Notes: generated by a model not told the origin, from the letters alone. DNA of 64,000 nt from Janthinobacterium psychrotolerans (GCF_001677885.1 NZ_LOCQ01000060.1:310001-374000), one strand, 5' to 3'. Shown: positions 26,291 to 37,173, counted from the first letter of the stretch. Numbers and translations: made by a program.

Positions 26291-28401
26291 TGGCTACCGA
26301 TACCATCAGCGGGCACAAAGCCCGGGCCGGGGCGGGCGGCCGCTGGCTGCTGCTGGCGGCCGCCGTATTCGCCATCTGCATGGTGGGACTGGCGATCGCG
26401 GGCGGCGTGCTGGCCTGGTCGCCGGTGCCATTCTGGGACATGTGGGACGGTTACCTCGACTTCTTCCTGTTCCAGCAGGCTGGCGACAGCAGCATTTGGT
26501 GGATGCAGCAGAACGAGCACCGCATCGTGCTGGCAAAAGTGCTTTTCTGGCTGGACCTGAAATGGTTCGGCGGCACCAGCGTGTTCCTGATCATCTGCAA
26601 TTACCTGCTGGTGGCCTGCGCGGCGCTGCTGTTTTGCCGCATCTTGCGCCAGCTCGCCGGCACCGCCCGCGCCACTGCCGGCGAATGGGCGGCGATGCTG
26701 TTCCTGACGGCATGGCTGTTTTTATGGTCGCAGCAGGAGAACCTGACGTGGGGCTTCCAGAGCCAGTTTTTCCTGGCCCAGTTGTTGCCGCTGTGCGCCT
26801 TGTACTGGCTGTCGCGGGCGCAATATGGTGCCCTGGCGGGGCGTCATTGCATGACCGCTACCGCGTTTGGACTGGGCAGCATGCTGGCCATGGCCAACGG
26901 GATTCTTGCCCTGCCATTGATGCTGGTGTATGCGATCGTGGTGCGCCTGAGCCGCTTCAAAATCGTCTTCCTGGCCTTTTTTACCGTACTGGGCTTGTCG
27001 ATCTTCTTTTATCACTACAATATGATCGGCGGCCGCGCGCCTATCCACCGGGTGCTGCTCGAGCATCCGCTGGGCATGCTGTCCTACAGCTTGCGCTATC
27101 TGGGCGGGCCATTTTTTTACCTGGCGCGCGGCGCTGCCTGGGCCAGCCAGCTCGCGCTGGCGGCCGGCCTGCTGCTGGTGGCCGGTGCGCTGTACCGGCT
27201 CTGGCGCGAGCTGGCATCGCCACGGCGCGGCCCGGCGCTGGCGCTGCTGTTTTTTATCGCCTATATCGTCATGACGGCCGTGCTGACGGCGAGCGGGCGC
27301 ATGGCGCTGGGGCCTGAACAAGCCTTCTCGAGCCGGTATACCACGCCGGCGGTGATGGCCTGGGCGGCCTTGGCGGTGCTGTATTTTCCGCTGCTGCGCG
27401 CGCGCGCCAAAGCCTGGCGCGGCGTGTCGGTGCTGGCGCTGGGCCTGCTGGGCGCGGCCATGCTGCTGTTGCAGGTGCAGGCCTTGAAGCCGGCGAACGA
27501 GACGGCCCTGTTCGGCAAGCGCGTGGCCGCACTGGCGCTGGCGATGGGGGTGCAGGACAAGGCGCAGATCATGCAGGTCTATCCGGAACCGCCAAGGGCG
27601 CTGGCGCTGGCCGCGCGGGCGGTACAGAAAGACGTGTCGATCTTCGGCCATTATCCGCTGCAGGGCGTGGCGGCCCGCCTGGGGCAGCCTTTGCCACAGT
27701 CAGGCGTGCGCTGCGATGGTGGCGTGTCGGCCGTGTCGCCTGTCATTGGCGACCCTGTGCATGTGCGTATCGAAGGCGTTTTGCATGCGCCCGGCAGTGC
27801 GCAGGCGCCCGCTTTCGTGCAGCTGGTCGCCGCAGGCAAAGTGGTCGGTTATGCGGTAACCGGCGCGCCGGCGCCCGGCGCGCTGGCGACGCAGACCGGC
27901 TTTGCCGGCTACGCCAGGGCTGCGGCGCTGGGCGGCGAGATGGTCCTGCAAGGCGAGCGGCCAGCATGTTTCCTGCCTGTCCAGGTGCCGGCGCCGCTGT
28001 TTTCCGTGCAACCCATAGCGCCATCGCAGCAGATGGCGAGCCTGGACAGCGCCAGCGTGCTGGCGGGAAATCAATGGCTGGGCGCGGATTTCCATCAATC
28101 GAAGATCGACGGCATGCGGGTCTACGGCAGTTCCATCCATGGCGACCAGGATACCGGCACGATTTCCCTGCGAATCAAACGCGGCGACCGGTTTTTTTAC
28201 CGCTCCGGCCCGACCGCCGGACGCCAGGTCATGACAGTGGAAGGTTATCCGCAGTTGAGCATAGTCATGCCGGCGCTGCCGGAATGGACGCAACTCGTGC
28301 TCGACAGCGCCGCCTTGCCCTCGGGTGAACTGGTGCTGCGCATGACCGACAACGGCAGTGGCTGGGGCGAATGGTCAGCCATCGCTTTGAAAGCTCAATA
28401 G
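26290..28401 (+). CDS. Large integral membrane protein, candidate GT-C glycosyltransferase
   Basis: 703 residues. Residues 1-400 carry about ten to twelve hydrophobic segments; residues 400-703 look soluble and beta-rich, probably periplasmic. After the first span comes VPFWDMWDGYLDFFLF and then QQNEHRIVLAK, acidic residues in the first outside loop as seen in GT-C enzymes that use polyprenyl-phosphate sugars. The general plan of many spans plus a C-terminal outside domain resembles arabinosyltransferases of the Emb type, but I cannot show homology. It may use the lipid-linked pentose made by the preceding genes. Start ATG overlaps the epimerase stop. Confidence 0.6.
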   Translation: MATDTISGHKARAGAGGRWLLLAAAVFAICMVGLAIAGGVLAWSPVPFWDMWDGYLDFFLFQQAGDSSIWWMQQNEHRIVLAKVLFWLDLKWFGGTSVFLIICNYLLVACAALLFCRILRQLAGTARATAGEWAAMLFLTAWLFLWSQQENLTWGFQSQFFLAQLLPLCALYWLSRAQYGALAGRHCMTATAFGLGSMLAMANGILALPLMLVYAIVVRLSRFKIVFLAFFTVLGLSIFFYHYNMIGGRAPIHRVLLEHPLGMLSYSLRYLGGPFFYLARGAAWASQLALAAGLLLVAGALYRLWRELASPRRGPALALLFFIAYIVMTAVLTASGRMALGPEQAFSSRYTTPAVMAWAALAVLYFPLLRARAKAWRGVSVLALGLLGAAMLLLQVQALKPANETALFGKRVAALALAMGVQDKAQIMQVYPEPPRALALAARAVQKDVSIFGHYPLQGVAARLGQPLPQSGVRCDGGVSAVSPVIGDPVHVRIEGVLHAPGSAQAPAFVQLVAAGKVVGYAVTGAPAPGALATQTGFAGYARAAALGGEMVLQGERPACFLPVQVPAPLFSVQPIAPSQQMASLDSASVLAGNQWLGADFHQSKIDGMRVYGSSIHGDQDTGTISLRIKRGDRFFYRSGPTAGRQVMTVEGYPQLSIVMPALPEWTQLVLDSAALPSGELVLRMTDNGSGWGEWSAIALKAQ

Positions 28402-28463
28402 CAGCAGAAGGCGTGCCGGCTTCGGTCTACGCCGTAAGTCAATTTACATAGTGGGGTATCAAG

Positions 28464-29750
28464 ATGGGGCAACGTATTGCAGTACTCGGCGCCGGGCCGA
28501 TGGGGCTGGCCGTGGCGTATCAGCTGGCGCGTGACGGCCACACGCCGGTGGTCTTCGAGGCGGACGACCGGGTCGGCGGCATGACGGCCGCCTTCGATTT
28601 TTCCGGCCTGTCGATCGAACGCTATTATCATTTTCACGCGATCTCGGACCATGCCTTCCTGACGGTGCTCGATGAACTGGGCTTGCAGGACAAGATGCAT
28701 TGGGTCGCCACCCGGATGGGCTACTGGTACCAGGACCGGCTGCAGGAATGGGGCAATCCGGTGGCGCTGCTGAAATTCAAGGGACTCGGTTTCGTGGCCA
28801 AGTTCCGCTATGGACTGCATGCCTTTTTGTCGACCAAGCGCGACGACTGGAAGCCGCTGGACGACGTCGATGCGGTGGCCTGGATACGCCGCTGGGTCGG
28901 CAAGGAAGCCTACGAAGTGCTGTGGCGGCGCCTGTTCGACTACAAATTCTATGACTACTCGGACAACCTGTCGGCCGCCTGGATCTGGAGCCGCATCCGC
29001 CGCATCGGCCGCTCGCGCTACAGCCTGTTCAAGGAAAAGCTCGGCTATCTCGACGGCGGTTCGGCCACGCTGCTGCACGGCATGCATGGCGATATCGAAC
29101 GCCATGGCGGCGAGGTGCGCCTCAGTTCGCCGGTCGGCAAGGTGGTGATCGAGAATGGCCAGGTGCGCGGCGTGGAAGTGGCCGGCTGCTTCGAAGCGTT
29201 TGACAAGGTGATCAGCACGGTACCCTTGCCGTATGTGCCGCGTCTGATGCCGGATTTGCCGGAGCAGGTGCTGTCGCAATTTCGCGCATTGAACAACATC
29301 GCGGTGGTATGTGTGATCGTCAAGCTGCGCCAGCGCCTGACCGACAATTTCTGGCTCAACACCAATGATCCCGAGATGGATATTCCCGGGCTGGTCGAGT
29401 ATTCCAATCTGCGCCCGATGGACGAGCATATCGTCTATGTGCCGTTCTACATGCCGGGAGAGCATCCCAAGTTTGCGGAACCGGACCAGGCTTTCCTCGA
29501 CAAGGTGCGCCGCTACTTCAAGAAGATCAATCCGGCCCTCGGCGACGCCGACTTCATCGACATGCGCGCCAGCCGCTACCGCCATGCCCAGCCCATCTGC
29601 GAGCCTGGCTACCTGTCGCGCCTGCCGCCGGTGTCCCTGCCGGTCAAGGGCCTGTGGGTGGCCGACACCTCGTATTACTATCCGGAAGACCGCGGCATTT
29701 CCGAAAGCATCGGCTTTGGCCGCCAGATGGCGAAAGATGCGGCCGCATGA
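28464..29750 (+). CDS. FAD-dependent oxidoreductase, amine-oxidase/UDP-galactopyranose-mutase-like
   Basis: 428 residues. N-terminal dinucleotide-binding motif [20 protein letters not shown] and the following [13 protein letters not shown] mark the amine oxidase/protoporphyrinogen oxidase-like group, to which UDP-galactopyranose mutases are related. The C-terminal FAD motif is present ([30 protein letters not shown]). No signal peptide. In polysaccharide loci such proteins often make furanose forms of sugars or desaturate lipid carriers; which applies here cannot be told. It overlaps the GtrA gene by four bases (ATGA). Confidence 0.8.
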   Translation: MGQRIAVLGAGPMGLAVAYQLARDGHTPVVFEADDRVGGMTAAFDFSGLSIERYYHFHAISDHAFLTVLDELGLQDKMHWVATRMGYWYQDRLQEWGNPVALLKFKGLGFVAKFRYGLHAFLSTKRDDWKPLDDVDAVAWIRRWVGKEAYEVLWRRLFDYKFYDYSDNLSAAWIWSRIRRIGRSRYSLFKEKLGYLDGGSATLLHGMHGDIERHGGEVRLSSPVGKVVIENGQVRGVEVAGCFEAFDKVISTVPLPYVPRLMPDLPEQVLSQFRALNNIAVVCVIVKLRQRLTDNFWLNTNDPEMDIPGLVEYSNLRPMDEHIVYVPFYMPGEHPKFAEPDQAFLDKVRRYFKKINPALGDADFIDMRASRYRHAQPICEPGYLSRLPPVSLPVKGLWVADTSYYYPEDRGISESIGFGRQMAKDAAA

Positions 29751-30148
29751 TACGGCACTTTGTCTCGCGCCAGTTTGTCGTCTTCCTGGTGACCGGCGGC
29801 ACCGCCGCGGCCGTCAATTTTGGCTCCCGCATCGTCTATAACCAGTGGCTGCCGTTTTCCGGCGCCGTCATCCTGGCCTACCTGACGGGCATGGTGACGG
29901 CGTTTGTCCTGGCAAAGCTGTTTGTGTTCAAGGACAGCGCGCAATCGATGGGGCGCTCCGCCTTGTTCTTTGCCCTGGTCAACCTGGTGGCGGTCGCGCA
30001 AACCTGGGCCATCAGCATGGCGCTGGCCTACTACGTGCTGCCGGCCATGGGCGTGACAAGCTGGGTCAGGGAGATCGCGCATGCGGTCGGCGTGGTCGTG
30101 CCGGTCTTTACCAGCTACCTCGGACACAAGCGCTGGTCGTTCCGCTAG
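29747..30148 (+). CDS. GtrA-family membrane protein
   Basis: 133 residues with four predicted spans ([63 protein letters not shown] and a last one near [17 protein letters not shown]). Matches the GtrA/DPMS family: small proteins linked to polyprenyl-phosphate sugars, as a flippase or as a partner of the transferase. In mycobacteria Rv3789 of this family goes with DprE1/DprE2. ATG at 29747 overlaps the stop of the previous gene. It supports the lipid-linked pentose reading of this block. Confidence 0.88.
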   Translation: MIRHFVSRQFVVFLVTGGTAAAVNFGSRIVYNQWLPFSGAVILAYLTGMVTAFVLAKLFVFKDSAQSMGRSALFFALVNLVAVAQTWAISMALAYYVLPAMGVTSWVREIAHAVGVVVPVFTSYLGHKRWSFR

Positions 30149-30179
30149 CGCGCCTGGCCTTCCTTTTACACCCATCATC

Positions 30180-32114
30180 ATGTGCAGAAAAACACCACAG
30201 CAAACCGTTCCGCCTGCGCGCCGCCAGCCAGGCCGCTTCCTGTCCTGGCTGCGCCATCCGGCGCGCGCCGCCGCCGTGCTGCGCCTGGCATTGCAGCGTG
30301 GCGGCGGCGTGGCCGGTGTCGCGCGCAAGGCGTATCGGCTGTACCGGCGCGAGGGACTGGCCGGTGTGCGGCTCGGCTTTGGCAAGGTGGCCAGCGCCGC
30401 GCAATCGGGCCGCAATGACTATGCCGAATGGGTGCGCCGTTATGGCACGCTCGATGATGCGCAGCGCACGCGCTTGCGCGCCGGCCTGCAGGGTTTTGCG
30501 CTGCAGCCGCTGATCTCGGTGGTGTTGCCGGTGTTTGATCCGCCGCTGGCCTTTCTGGAGCAGGCAATCGAGTCGGTGCGGGCCCAGATTTACCCGCACT
30601 GGGAACTGTGCATCGCCGACGATGCGTCGACCAATCCCGGCGTGCGCGAGTTGCTGGAGCGCTACCGCAGCCAGGACAGCCGCATCCGGGTCGTCTATCG
30701 CGCGCGCAATGGCCATATCGCCGCGTCCACCAATTCGGCGCTGGCGCTGGCGCGCGGCGAATTTGTCGCCCTGTTCGATCACGACGACCTGCTGGCCGAA
30801 CATGCGCTGTGGTGGATCGCCGAGGCCATTAACCGGCAGCCCGACGTGGGCCTGGTGTATTCCGACGAGGACAAGGTCGATGCGGCGAACCGCCGCTTCG
30901 ATCCGAATTTCAAGCCCGACCTCAATCCTGAACTGCTGCTGGCGCAAAACATGGTGTGCCATCTGGGCGTGTACCGTACTGCGCTGGTGCAGGAGCTGGG
31001 CGGCTTTCGCGAAGGCTTCAACGGCGCCCAGGATCACGACTTGGCGCTGCGCGTGATCGAACAGCTGGCGCCGCAGCAGGTGGTGCATATACCCAAGGTG
31101 CTGTATCACTGGCGTGCCATCAGCGGCAGCACGGCGCTGGACGCCGGTGAAAAGAATTATGCCGCCGAAGCCGGACGCCGGGCGGTCAGGGAACATCTGG
31201 CGCGCAAGGGTGTCGCGGCCGAGGTGCTGGCGGCGCCGGAAGTGCCGAGCATGAACCGGGTGCGCTTTACGCGGCCGTCACCATTGCCGCTGGTCAGCAT
31301 CCTGATCCCCACGCGCGACCGCGCCGATTTGCTGGGCATGTGCCTCGACTCCCTGTTTGCGCGCAGCAGCTACGCCAGTTTCGAGGTGATCATCGTCGAT
31401 AACGGCAGTACCGAAGAGGCGACGCGGCAGCTGTTTGCGCGCCTGCCGCCAGAACGTGTGCGGGTGCTTCGCGACGACAGGCCGTTCAATTTTTCCGCGC
31501 TGAACAATCGCGCGGCAGCAATGGCGCGCGGCAGCATCTTGTGCCTGATGAATAACGATATTGAAATCCTCACGCCGGACTGGCTCGAGGAAATGGTCTC
31601 ATTTGCCATCCGCGACGAGATCGGCTGCGTCGGCGCGCGCCTGTGGTATCCCGACGGGCGGCTGCAGCATGCCGGCTGCATCCTGGGCGTGGGCGGCGTG
31701 GCCAGCCATGCGCACCGCCATGTGCAGCGCGGCCATGCCGGCTATTTTGGCCGTGCGCTGCTGCACCAGTCGTTCAGCGCCGTCACCGCCGCTTGCCTGG
31801 TCGTGCGGCGTGACGTGTTCGAGCAGGTGGGCGGCATGGAGGAGCAATTGGCCGTCGCCTTCAATGATATCGATTTCTGCCTGAAGGTACGCGCCGCCGG
31901 CTACCGCAATGTCTGGACCCCCTACGCCGAGATGGTCCATCACGAATCGGCGACGCGCGGCGACGACCATGCGCCCGAAAAGCTGGCGCGTTTTTCAGCG
32001 GAAATTGCTTTTATGCAGCAGCGCTGGGGCGCGCAACTGCAAAACGATCCCGCCTACAATCCCAACCTGACGGCCTACGACGAGGATTTCTCGTACGCCT
32101 GGCCGCCGCGCTGA
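30180..32114 (+). CDS. Double-domain GT2 glycosyltransferase, paralogue of the fusion
   Basis: 644 residues with two GT2 domains: one beginning LISVVLPVFDPPLAF with HWELCIADDAST and LFDHDDLLAEHA, the other LVSILIPTRDRADLL with IIVDNGSTEE and MNNDIEILTPDWL. The two domains and the linker ahead (AYRLYRREGLAGVRLG, SGRNDYAEWVRRY) align closely with the C-terminal half of the 1109-residue fusion, but the methyltransferase and coiled coil are missing. The two genes look like a duplication in which one copy lacks or has gained the ruler part. ATG 30180; it ends 11 bases from the convergent trhO. Confidence 0.85.
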   Translation: MCRKTPQQTVPPARRQPGRFLSWLRHPARAAAVLRLALQRGGGVAGVARKAYRLYRREGLAGVRLGFGKVASAAQSGRNDYAEWVRRYGTLDDAQRTRLRAGLQGFALQPLISVVLPVFDPPLAFLEQAIESVRAQIYPHWELCIADDASTNPGVRELLERYRSQDSRIRVVYRARNGHIAASTNSALALARGEFVALFDHDDLLAEHALWWIAEAINRQPDVGLVYSDEDKVDAANRRFDPNFKPDLNPELLLAQNMVCHLGVYRTALVQELGGFREGFNGAQDHDLALRVIEQLAPQQVVHIPKVLYHWRAISGSTALDAGEKNYAAEAGRRAVREHLARKGVAAEVLAAPEVPSMNRVRFTRPSPLPLVSILIPTRDRADLLGMCLDSLFARSSYASFEVIIVDNGSTEEATRQLFARLPPERVRVLRDDRPFNFSALNNRAAAMARGSILCLMNNDIEILTPDWLEEMVSFAIRDEIGCVGARLWYPDGRLQHAGCILGVGGVASHAHRHVQRGHAGYFGRALLHQSFSAVTAACLVVRRDVFEQVGGMEEQLAVAFNDIDFCLKVRAAGYRNVWTPYAEMVHHESATRGDDHAPEKLARFSAEIAFMQQRWGAQLQNDPAYNPNLTAYDEDFSYAWPPR

Positions 32115-32125
32115 GGCCGACAGAC

Positions 32126-33016
32126 TCAGGCCTTGCCGTGGCAATGCGGGCAAGACACCTCGTACACATACTCGGGCGCCAGTTGCTGGCGCGGCGTGAC
32201 GACGGCGCGGCACACGAAACACTGCACCGTTTCGGTCGGTTCGAGCTTCGGGTTGAGGGCAGTGCGGTAGTCGAACACGAAGCAGTCGCCCGTGTAGTGC
32301 TCGCCGCCCACCTCCTCGAAATACTTCAAAATGCCGCCGTCTAACTGGTACACGCTGTCGTAGCCGATTTCCTTCATGTGGATGGCGGCTTTTTCGCAGC
32401 GGATGCCGCCGGTGCAGAAGGTCACCACGGTCTTGCCTTCGAGCTCCTCCTTGTGCGCGGCGGCCACCGCCGGGAATTGCGTGAACTTGTCGATACGGTA
32501 GTCCAGGGTGTTGTTGAAGGTGCCGACGTCCACTTCGAACGCGTTGCGCGTTTCCATCATCACCACCGGTTTGCCCGCGTCGTCGACGCCGGCATCGAGC
32601 CAGCGCTTGAGCGTGTGCGCGTCGACCGACGGCGCGCGGCCCAGTTCCGGCTTGATCAGGGGCATGCGCATGGTGATGATTTCTTTTTTCAGTTTCACCA
32701 GCATGCGCTTGTGCGATTGTTCGTTCGACAAGCTTTCCTTCCACTCCAGGTCCGCCAGCCGTGCGTCGCTGCGCACCCAGGCGAGAAACGTGTCGATATG
32801 CTCGCGCGTGCCTGACAGGAACATATTGATGCCTTCCGGTGTCAGCAGGATGGTGCCCTTCAGCGACAGCGCCAGGCATTGCTCCTGGTACAAGGGGCGC
32901 ATGGCTTCCGTGTTGTCGAGCGTGATGAATTTATACGCTGCGATATTGACAAAAGTGACAGCGGGCGTGGCGGCCAGCGGGCTGGCGGCGGTTGGAGCGA
33001 CTGGTGTGGCGTGCAT
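32126..33016 (-). CDS. trhO: tRNA uridine(34) hydroxylase, rhodanese-like
   Basis: 296 residues. TrhO (YceA/YbfQ) forms 5-hydroxyuridine at the wobble position of tRNAs. Front domain: [41 protein letters not shown]. Rhodanese domain: [17 protein letters not shown] and the loop [18 protein letters not shown] with the active-site cysteine. The C-terminus has two CxxC pairs ([15 protein letters not shown]) that suggest zinc. I took ATG 33016; residues before that read upstream DNA. The gene is convergent with the glycosyltransferase and divergent from dnaE. Confidence 0.9.
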   Translation of the reverse strand: MHATPVAPTAASPLAATPAVTFVNIAAYKFITLDNTEAMRPLYQEQCLALSLKGTILLTPEGINMFLSGTREHIDTFLAWVRSDARLADLEWKESLSNEQSHKRMLVKLKKEIITMRMPLIKPELGRAPSVDAHTLKRWLDAGVDDAGKPVVMMETRNAFEVDVGTFNNTLDYRIDKFTQFPAVAAAHKEELEGKTVVTFCTGGIRCEKAAIHMKEIGYDSVYQLDGGILKYFEEVGGEHYTGDCFVFDYRTALNPKLEPTETVQCFVCRAVVTPRQQLAPEYVYEVSCPHCHGKA

Positions 33017-33047
33017 GATGGCGATCGGCTTGAACTGAACAGCCGAT

Positions 33048-33053
33048 ATTATA
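33048..33053 (-). promoter_or_regulatory. -10 box of the trhO promoter
   Basis: Perfect TATAAT on the minus strand, 32 bases before the start codon. A good -35 box is not seen at 16-18 bases, so this is only partial support. On the plus strand TAGAAT at 33100-33105 may be the -10 box of dnaE. Confidence 0.4.
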
Positions 33054-33141
33054 AGCCCGCCGGGCCAGCCACGATACCCGGCCGATGGCCGCGACGCGGT
33101 AGAATAGACCCCATTGAATTTTGCACGATGGGTACACAAAG

Positions 33142-36100
33142 ATGGAAATGGTAATGCAAGAGGCCGCTACTGCGGCAGTGTCGCGTCCGGCCGCGCGAGG
33201 CCCCGGATTTGTCCATTTGCGCGTGCACTCGGAGTACTCGATCGTCGACGGCCTGGTGCGTATCGACGACATGGTGGGCGCCGCCGCCAGGGACAAGCAG
33301 GCGGCGCTGGCCGTCACCGACCTGTCGAACCTGTTCGGCATGGTGAAGTTCTACAAGGCCGCGCGCGGCAAGGGCATCAAGCCCGTGATCGGCGTCGATG
33401 TGTGGATTAGCAACGACGACAACCGTGAAAAGCCGTCGCGCCTGCTGCTGCTGGCAAAAAATCGCATGGGCTATCTGCAGCTGTGCGAACTGCTGTCGAC
33501 CGCCTGGCTGACCAATCAGTACAAGGGCCGCGCCGAAGTGCGCATCGAATGGCTGCAGGCGCTGGCCAGCAATACGTATGACTTATACCCGGGTGAAAGC
33601 GCGGCCAACGGCCTGATCGTGTTGTCGGGCGCGCATTTTGGCGACGTCGGCATCGCGATTGAAAACGGCAACCTGGCGTTGGCGGAACGCAACGCCCAGC
33701 GCTGGGCCGAGATTTTTCCTGGCCATTTTTATATCGAAATCCAGCGCGGCGGCCAGGCCAACCAGGAAGCGCAGGTGCGCCATGCGGTGGCGCTGGCGTC
33801 CAAGCTGGGCTTGCCGGTGGTGGCCACGCATCCGGTGCAGTTCATTTCGCCCGAAGAATTCATTGCCCACGAAGCACGTACCTGTATCGCCGAAGGCGAG
33901 ATGCTGGCCAACGCCAAGCGCGTGAAACGCTTCAACGACAGCCAGCGCTTCATGTCGCAGGCCGAAATGGCCGAACTGTTCGCCGACCTGCCGGCCGCGC
34001 TGGCCAACTCGGTCGAGATCGCCAAGCGCTGCAACCTGACCCTAACCCTGGGCAAGCCGCAACTGCCGAATTTCCCCACGCCGCCAGGCATGACGATCGA
34101 CGAATTTTTGGTCGCCGAATCGCAGGCGGGCCTGGAAAAGCGCCTGCTGCAGCTGTATCCGAACGAAGAGCGGCGCGAGAAGGAACGCCCGCGCTACGAG
34201 GCGCGGCTGAAATTCGAGACCGATACCATCTGCAACATGAAGTTCCCCGGCTACTTTCTGATCGTGGCCGAGTTCATTCAATGGGCCAAGGAAAACGGCG
34301 TGCCGGTGGGCCCTGGCCGCGGTTCGGGCGCCGGTTCCCTGGTCGCCTATTCGCTGTTGATTACCGACCTCGACCCATTGCAGTACAACCTGCTGTTCGA
34401 ACGCTTCCTGAATCCCGAACGCGTCTCGATGCCCGACTTCGATATCGACTTTTGCCAGGAAGGGCGCGACCGCGTCATCCAGCACGTCAAGGACTTGTAC
34501 GGCAAGGAGGCGGTCTCGCAGATCGCCACCTTCGGTACCATGGCGGCCAAGGGCGCGATCCGCGACGTCGGCCGCGTGATGGACTTCGGCTATAACTTCT
34601 GCGACGGCATCTCGAAATTGATTCCGTTCAAGCCGGGCAAACCGGTCAGCATCGCCGACGCCATCGAAGAGGAACCACTGCTCAAGGAGCGCCAGGAAAA
34701 CGAGGAAGAGGTCAAGCAGCTGCTGGAGCTGGCCCAGCAGGTCGAGGGCATCACGCGCAATATCGGCATGCACGCCGGCGGCGTGCTCATTGCCCCTGGA
34801 AAACTGACCGACTTCTGCCCGCTGTACACGCAGGGCGGCGACTCGGGCGTGGTGTCGCAGTACGACAAGGATGACGTCGAGGCCGTCGGCCTGGTCAAGT
34901 TCGATTTTCTGGGCCTGACCACGTTGACCATTCTTGACCGCGCGGTGCGCTATATCAAGCAGCTCGATCCGGCCCAGGCCAACTTCGACCTGGCGACCTT
35001 GCCGCTGAACGACAAGCCGTCCTACGATTTGCTGACCAAGGCCAAGACCGTGGCCGTGTTCCAGCTCGAGTCGCGCGGCATGCAGGGCATGCTGAAAGAC
35101 GCGCGTCCCGACCGTTTCGAAGACATTATCGCGCTCGTCGCCCTGTATCGTCCGGGTCCGATGGACCTGATTCCCGACTTCTGCAAGCGCAAGCACGGCG
35201 AGCGCTTCGACTATCCCGATCCGCGCACCGAATCGATTCTGTCCGAAACCTACGGCATCATGGTGTACCAGGAGCAGGTGATGCAGATGGCGCAGATCGT
35301 CGGCGGCTACTCGCTGGGCGGCGCCGACATGTTGCGCCGCGCGATGGGTAAAAAGAAGGCCGAGGAGATGGCCGAGCACCGCGAGATCTTCCGCGCCGGT
35401 GCGGCGAAAGACGGCTTGACGGCCGAAAAAGCCGACGAGATCTTCGACTTGATGGAAAAGTTCGCCGGCTACGGTTTCAACAAATCGCACGCCGCCGCCT
35501 ACGCCTTGCTGTCCTACCACACGGCTTACCTGAAGGCGCACCATACGGCCGCCTTCATGGCCGCCAACTTGTCGCTGGCGATGGACGACACCGACAAGAT
35601 CAAGATCCTGGTGGAAGACTCGCTGGACATCTGCAAGCTGACCTTGTTGCCGCCCGATATCAATGAATCCGATTACCGTTTTACGCCGAGCGGCGAAGCG
35701 CCGTCGGTGAGCGGCAAGAAGGTCACGCAGATCCGCTATGGCCTGGGCGCCGTGAAAGGCTCGGGCCAGAATGCGATCGAGGCGATCATCGCCGCGCGCA
35801 CGGCCGGCGGGCCGTTTACCAGCCTGTTCGATTTCTGCAAGCGGGTCGATAAAAAGCAGATCAACCGCCGCACCATCGAGTCCCTGATCCGCAGCGGCGC
35901 CTTCGACTGCCTGAAGGTCGACCGCGCCATTCTGCTCGCCTCGGTGGCGTTCGCCATGGAATGCGCCGACCAGGCCGCGAAGGCGGCCAACCAGGTCAGC
36001 CTGTTCGGTGGCGACGACAGCGACATGGTGGCGCCGCCCGAGTACGTCAAGGCGCAGCCGTGGACCGACAAGCAGCGCCTGACGGAAGAAAAGATCGCAC

Positions 36101-36690
36101 TGGGCTTCTATTTGTCCGGCCACCTGTTCGATTCCTACGCGCCCGAAGCGCGCCGCTTTGCCCGCACCAAATTGTCGGACCTGTCGCCGTCGCGCGAGCC
36201 GCGCATGATGGCCGGCGTCATCACGGGACTGCGCACGCAGATGACGCAGCGCGGCAAGATCGTCATTGTCACGCTGGACGACAAGAGCGCCACGGTGGAG
36301 GTGACGGTGTACAGCGAATTGTTTGAGCAGAACAAGAAGATCTTCAAGGAAGATGAGTTCCTGGCGGTGGTGGGCAAGGTGTCGGAAGACCGTTTTTCGG
36401 GCGGCTTGCGCATCATGGCCGAGAGCGCTTTCGACATTATCTCGGCGCGCGTGCAATATGGCCGCCAGCTGGGCTTGAGCCTGCCGACCACGCTCGACGC
36501 GCGCCGCATCCGCGACGTCCTGACGCCGTACCGTACCCAGGACGGCCTGCCGATCGCCGCCAAGGTCAGCCCGCAAGGCGTCAGTTGCGTGCTGCAGTTT
36601 GGCGACGAGTGGCGGGTCGCGCCATCGGACGAATTGCAGACGGCGCTGGTGCGGGAGCTGGGGGCGAAGGAAGTGGAAGTGGAATACTGA
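33142..36690 (+). CDS. dnaE: DNA polymerase III alpha subunit
   Basis: 1182 residues, the replicative polymerase catalytic subunit. The PHP domain starts [18 protein letters not shown]; the palm carries [16 protein letters not shown] and the metal-binding [13 protein letters not shown]; the fingers region includes [17 protein letters not shown] and [14 protein letters not shown]; the HhH region contains [22 protein letters not shown]. The C-terminal OB fold begins near [18 protein letters not shown]. Complete, standard length for betaproteobacteria. Three in-frame ATGs lie close together (33142, 33148, 33154); I give the first. No ribosome site of note. Confidence 0.97.
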   Translation: MEMVMQEAATAAVSRPAARGPGFVHLRVHSEYSIVDGLVRIDDMVGAAARDKQAALAVTDLSNLFGMVKFYKAARGKGIKPVIGVDVWISNDDNREKPSRLLLLAKNRMGYLQLCELLSTAWLTNQYKGRAEVRIEWLQALASNTYDLYPGESAANGLIVLSGAHFGDVGIAIENGNLALAERNAQRWAEIFPGHFYIEIQRGGQANQEAQVRHAVALASKLGLPVVATHPVQFISPEEFIAHEARTCIAEGEMLANAKRVKRFNDSQRFMSQAEMAELFADLPAALANSVEIAKRCNLTLTLGKPQLPNFPTPPGMTIDEFLVAESQAGLEKRLLQLYPNEERREKERPRYEARLKFETDTICNMKFPGYFLIVAEFIQWAKENGVPVGPGRGSGAGSLVAYSLLITDLDPLQYNLLFERFLNPERVSMPDFDIDFCQEGRDRVIQHVKDLYGKEAVSQIATFGTMAAKGAIRDVGRVMDFGYNFCDGISKLIPFKPGKPVSIADAIEEEPLLKERQENEEEVKQLLELAQQVEGITRNIGMHAGGVLIAPGKLTDFCPLYTQGGDSGVVSQYDKDDVEAVGLVKFDFLGLTTLTILDRAVRYIKQLDPAQANFDLATLPLNDKPSYDLLTKAKTVAVFQLESRGMQGMLKDARPDRFEDIIALVALYRPGPMDLIPDFCKRKHGERFDYPDPRTESILSETYGIMVYQEQVMQMAQIVGGYSLGGADMLRRAMGKKKAEEMAEHREIFRAGAAKDGLTAEKADEIFDLMEKFAGYGFNKSHAAAYALLSYHTAYLKAHHTAAFMAANLSLAMDDTDKIKILVEDSLDICKLTLLPPDINESDYRFTPSGEAPSVSGKKVTQIRYGLGAVKGSGQNAIEAIIAARTAGGPFTSLFDFCKRVDKKQINRRTIESLIRSGAFDCLKVDRAILLASVAFAMECADQAAKAANQVSLFGGDDSDMVAPPEYVKAQPWTDKQRLTEEKIALGFYLSGHLFDSYAPEARRFARTKLSDLSPSREPRMMAGVITGLRTQMTQRGKIVIVTLDDKSATVEVTVYSELFEQNKKIFKEDEFLAVVGKVSEDRFSGGLRIMAESAFDIISARVQYGRQLGLSLPTTLDARRIRDVLTPYRTQDGLPIAAKVSPQGVSCVLQFGDEWRVAPSDELQTALVRELGAKEVEVEY

Positions 36691-36711
36691 GGCGCTCTTG
36701 AGCCTTGGACG

Positions 36712-36743
36712 AAAAAAAGCCAGGCCGCAGGCCTGGCTTTTTT
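36712..36743 (+). terminator. Bidirectional terminator between dnaE and the DUF6139 gene
   Basis: GCCAGGCC (36719-36726), loop GCA, GGCCTGGC (36730-36737), flanked by seven A on the left and six T on the right. It serves both convergent genes. Confidence 0.93.
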
Positions 36744-36756
36744 CTACAGCGAAACT

Positions 36757-36987
36757 TTACATGTCCTTGAGGCTGGTGATCGCGTAGCCCTTGGCGGCGA
36801 TCTGCTGCAGCGGATGTTCGATATGGTAGTCGGGCAAAGCCTGGGCATCGTCGGCGACTTCGCTGGCCCGGGTTTCCAGTTGCCAGTCGGTGCTCGTGAC
36901 TTCTTCGGGAATGATCTTTCCTTCCGGTACGGCGAGATAGGAAAAAATGCCATCGTGTTCGGCTCGACGGTAGATATCGACGCGCAT
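36757..36987 (-). CDS. DUF6139-type small protein
   Basis: 76 residues from the ATG at 36987, which has a strong AAGGAGG seven bases upstream (a longer open frame before it is ignored for that reason). The start MRVDIYRRAEHDGIFSYLAVPEGK matches a short conserved betaproteobacterial family I know as DUF6139. The middle is acidic (EEVTSTDWQLETRASEVADDAQAL). No signal or membrane part. Function unknown; small, probably cytoplasmic, separately transcribed. Confidence 0.75.
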   Translation of the reverse strand: MRVDIYRRAEHDGIFSYLAVPEGKIIPEEVTSTDWQLETRASEVADDAQALPDYHIEHPLQQIAAKGYAITSLKDM

Positions 36988-37173
36988 AACTGCCTCCTTG
37001 TAAGCGTTGGGGAAAAACGGCGCACCTGCGTGCCAGCCGATATTGTTAGCGTAACAGGAATGCAGGGAGCATGCTTTTTGTCTGCGTGCTGCGGCGGGCA
37101 CGGTGGCCTGTGGGCGAAGCTGGTGGCGTTGCTGGGCGCGGGGGCGGGGCGCCGGGCTGGCCGGGGAAGGGAC

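Noticed and set aside
34042-36576. An 844-codon open frame on the minus strand opposite dnaE
   Set aside because: dnaE is certain on the plus strand; the antisense frame has no known domain and a composition typical of GC-rich shadows.
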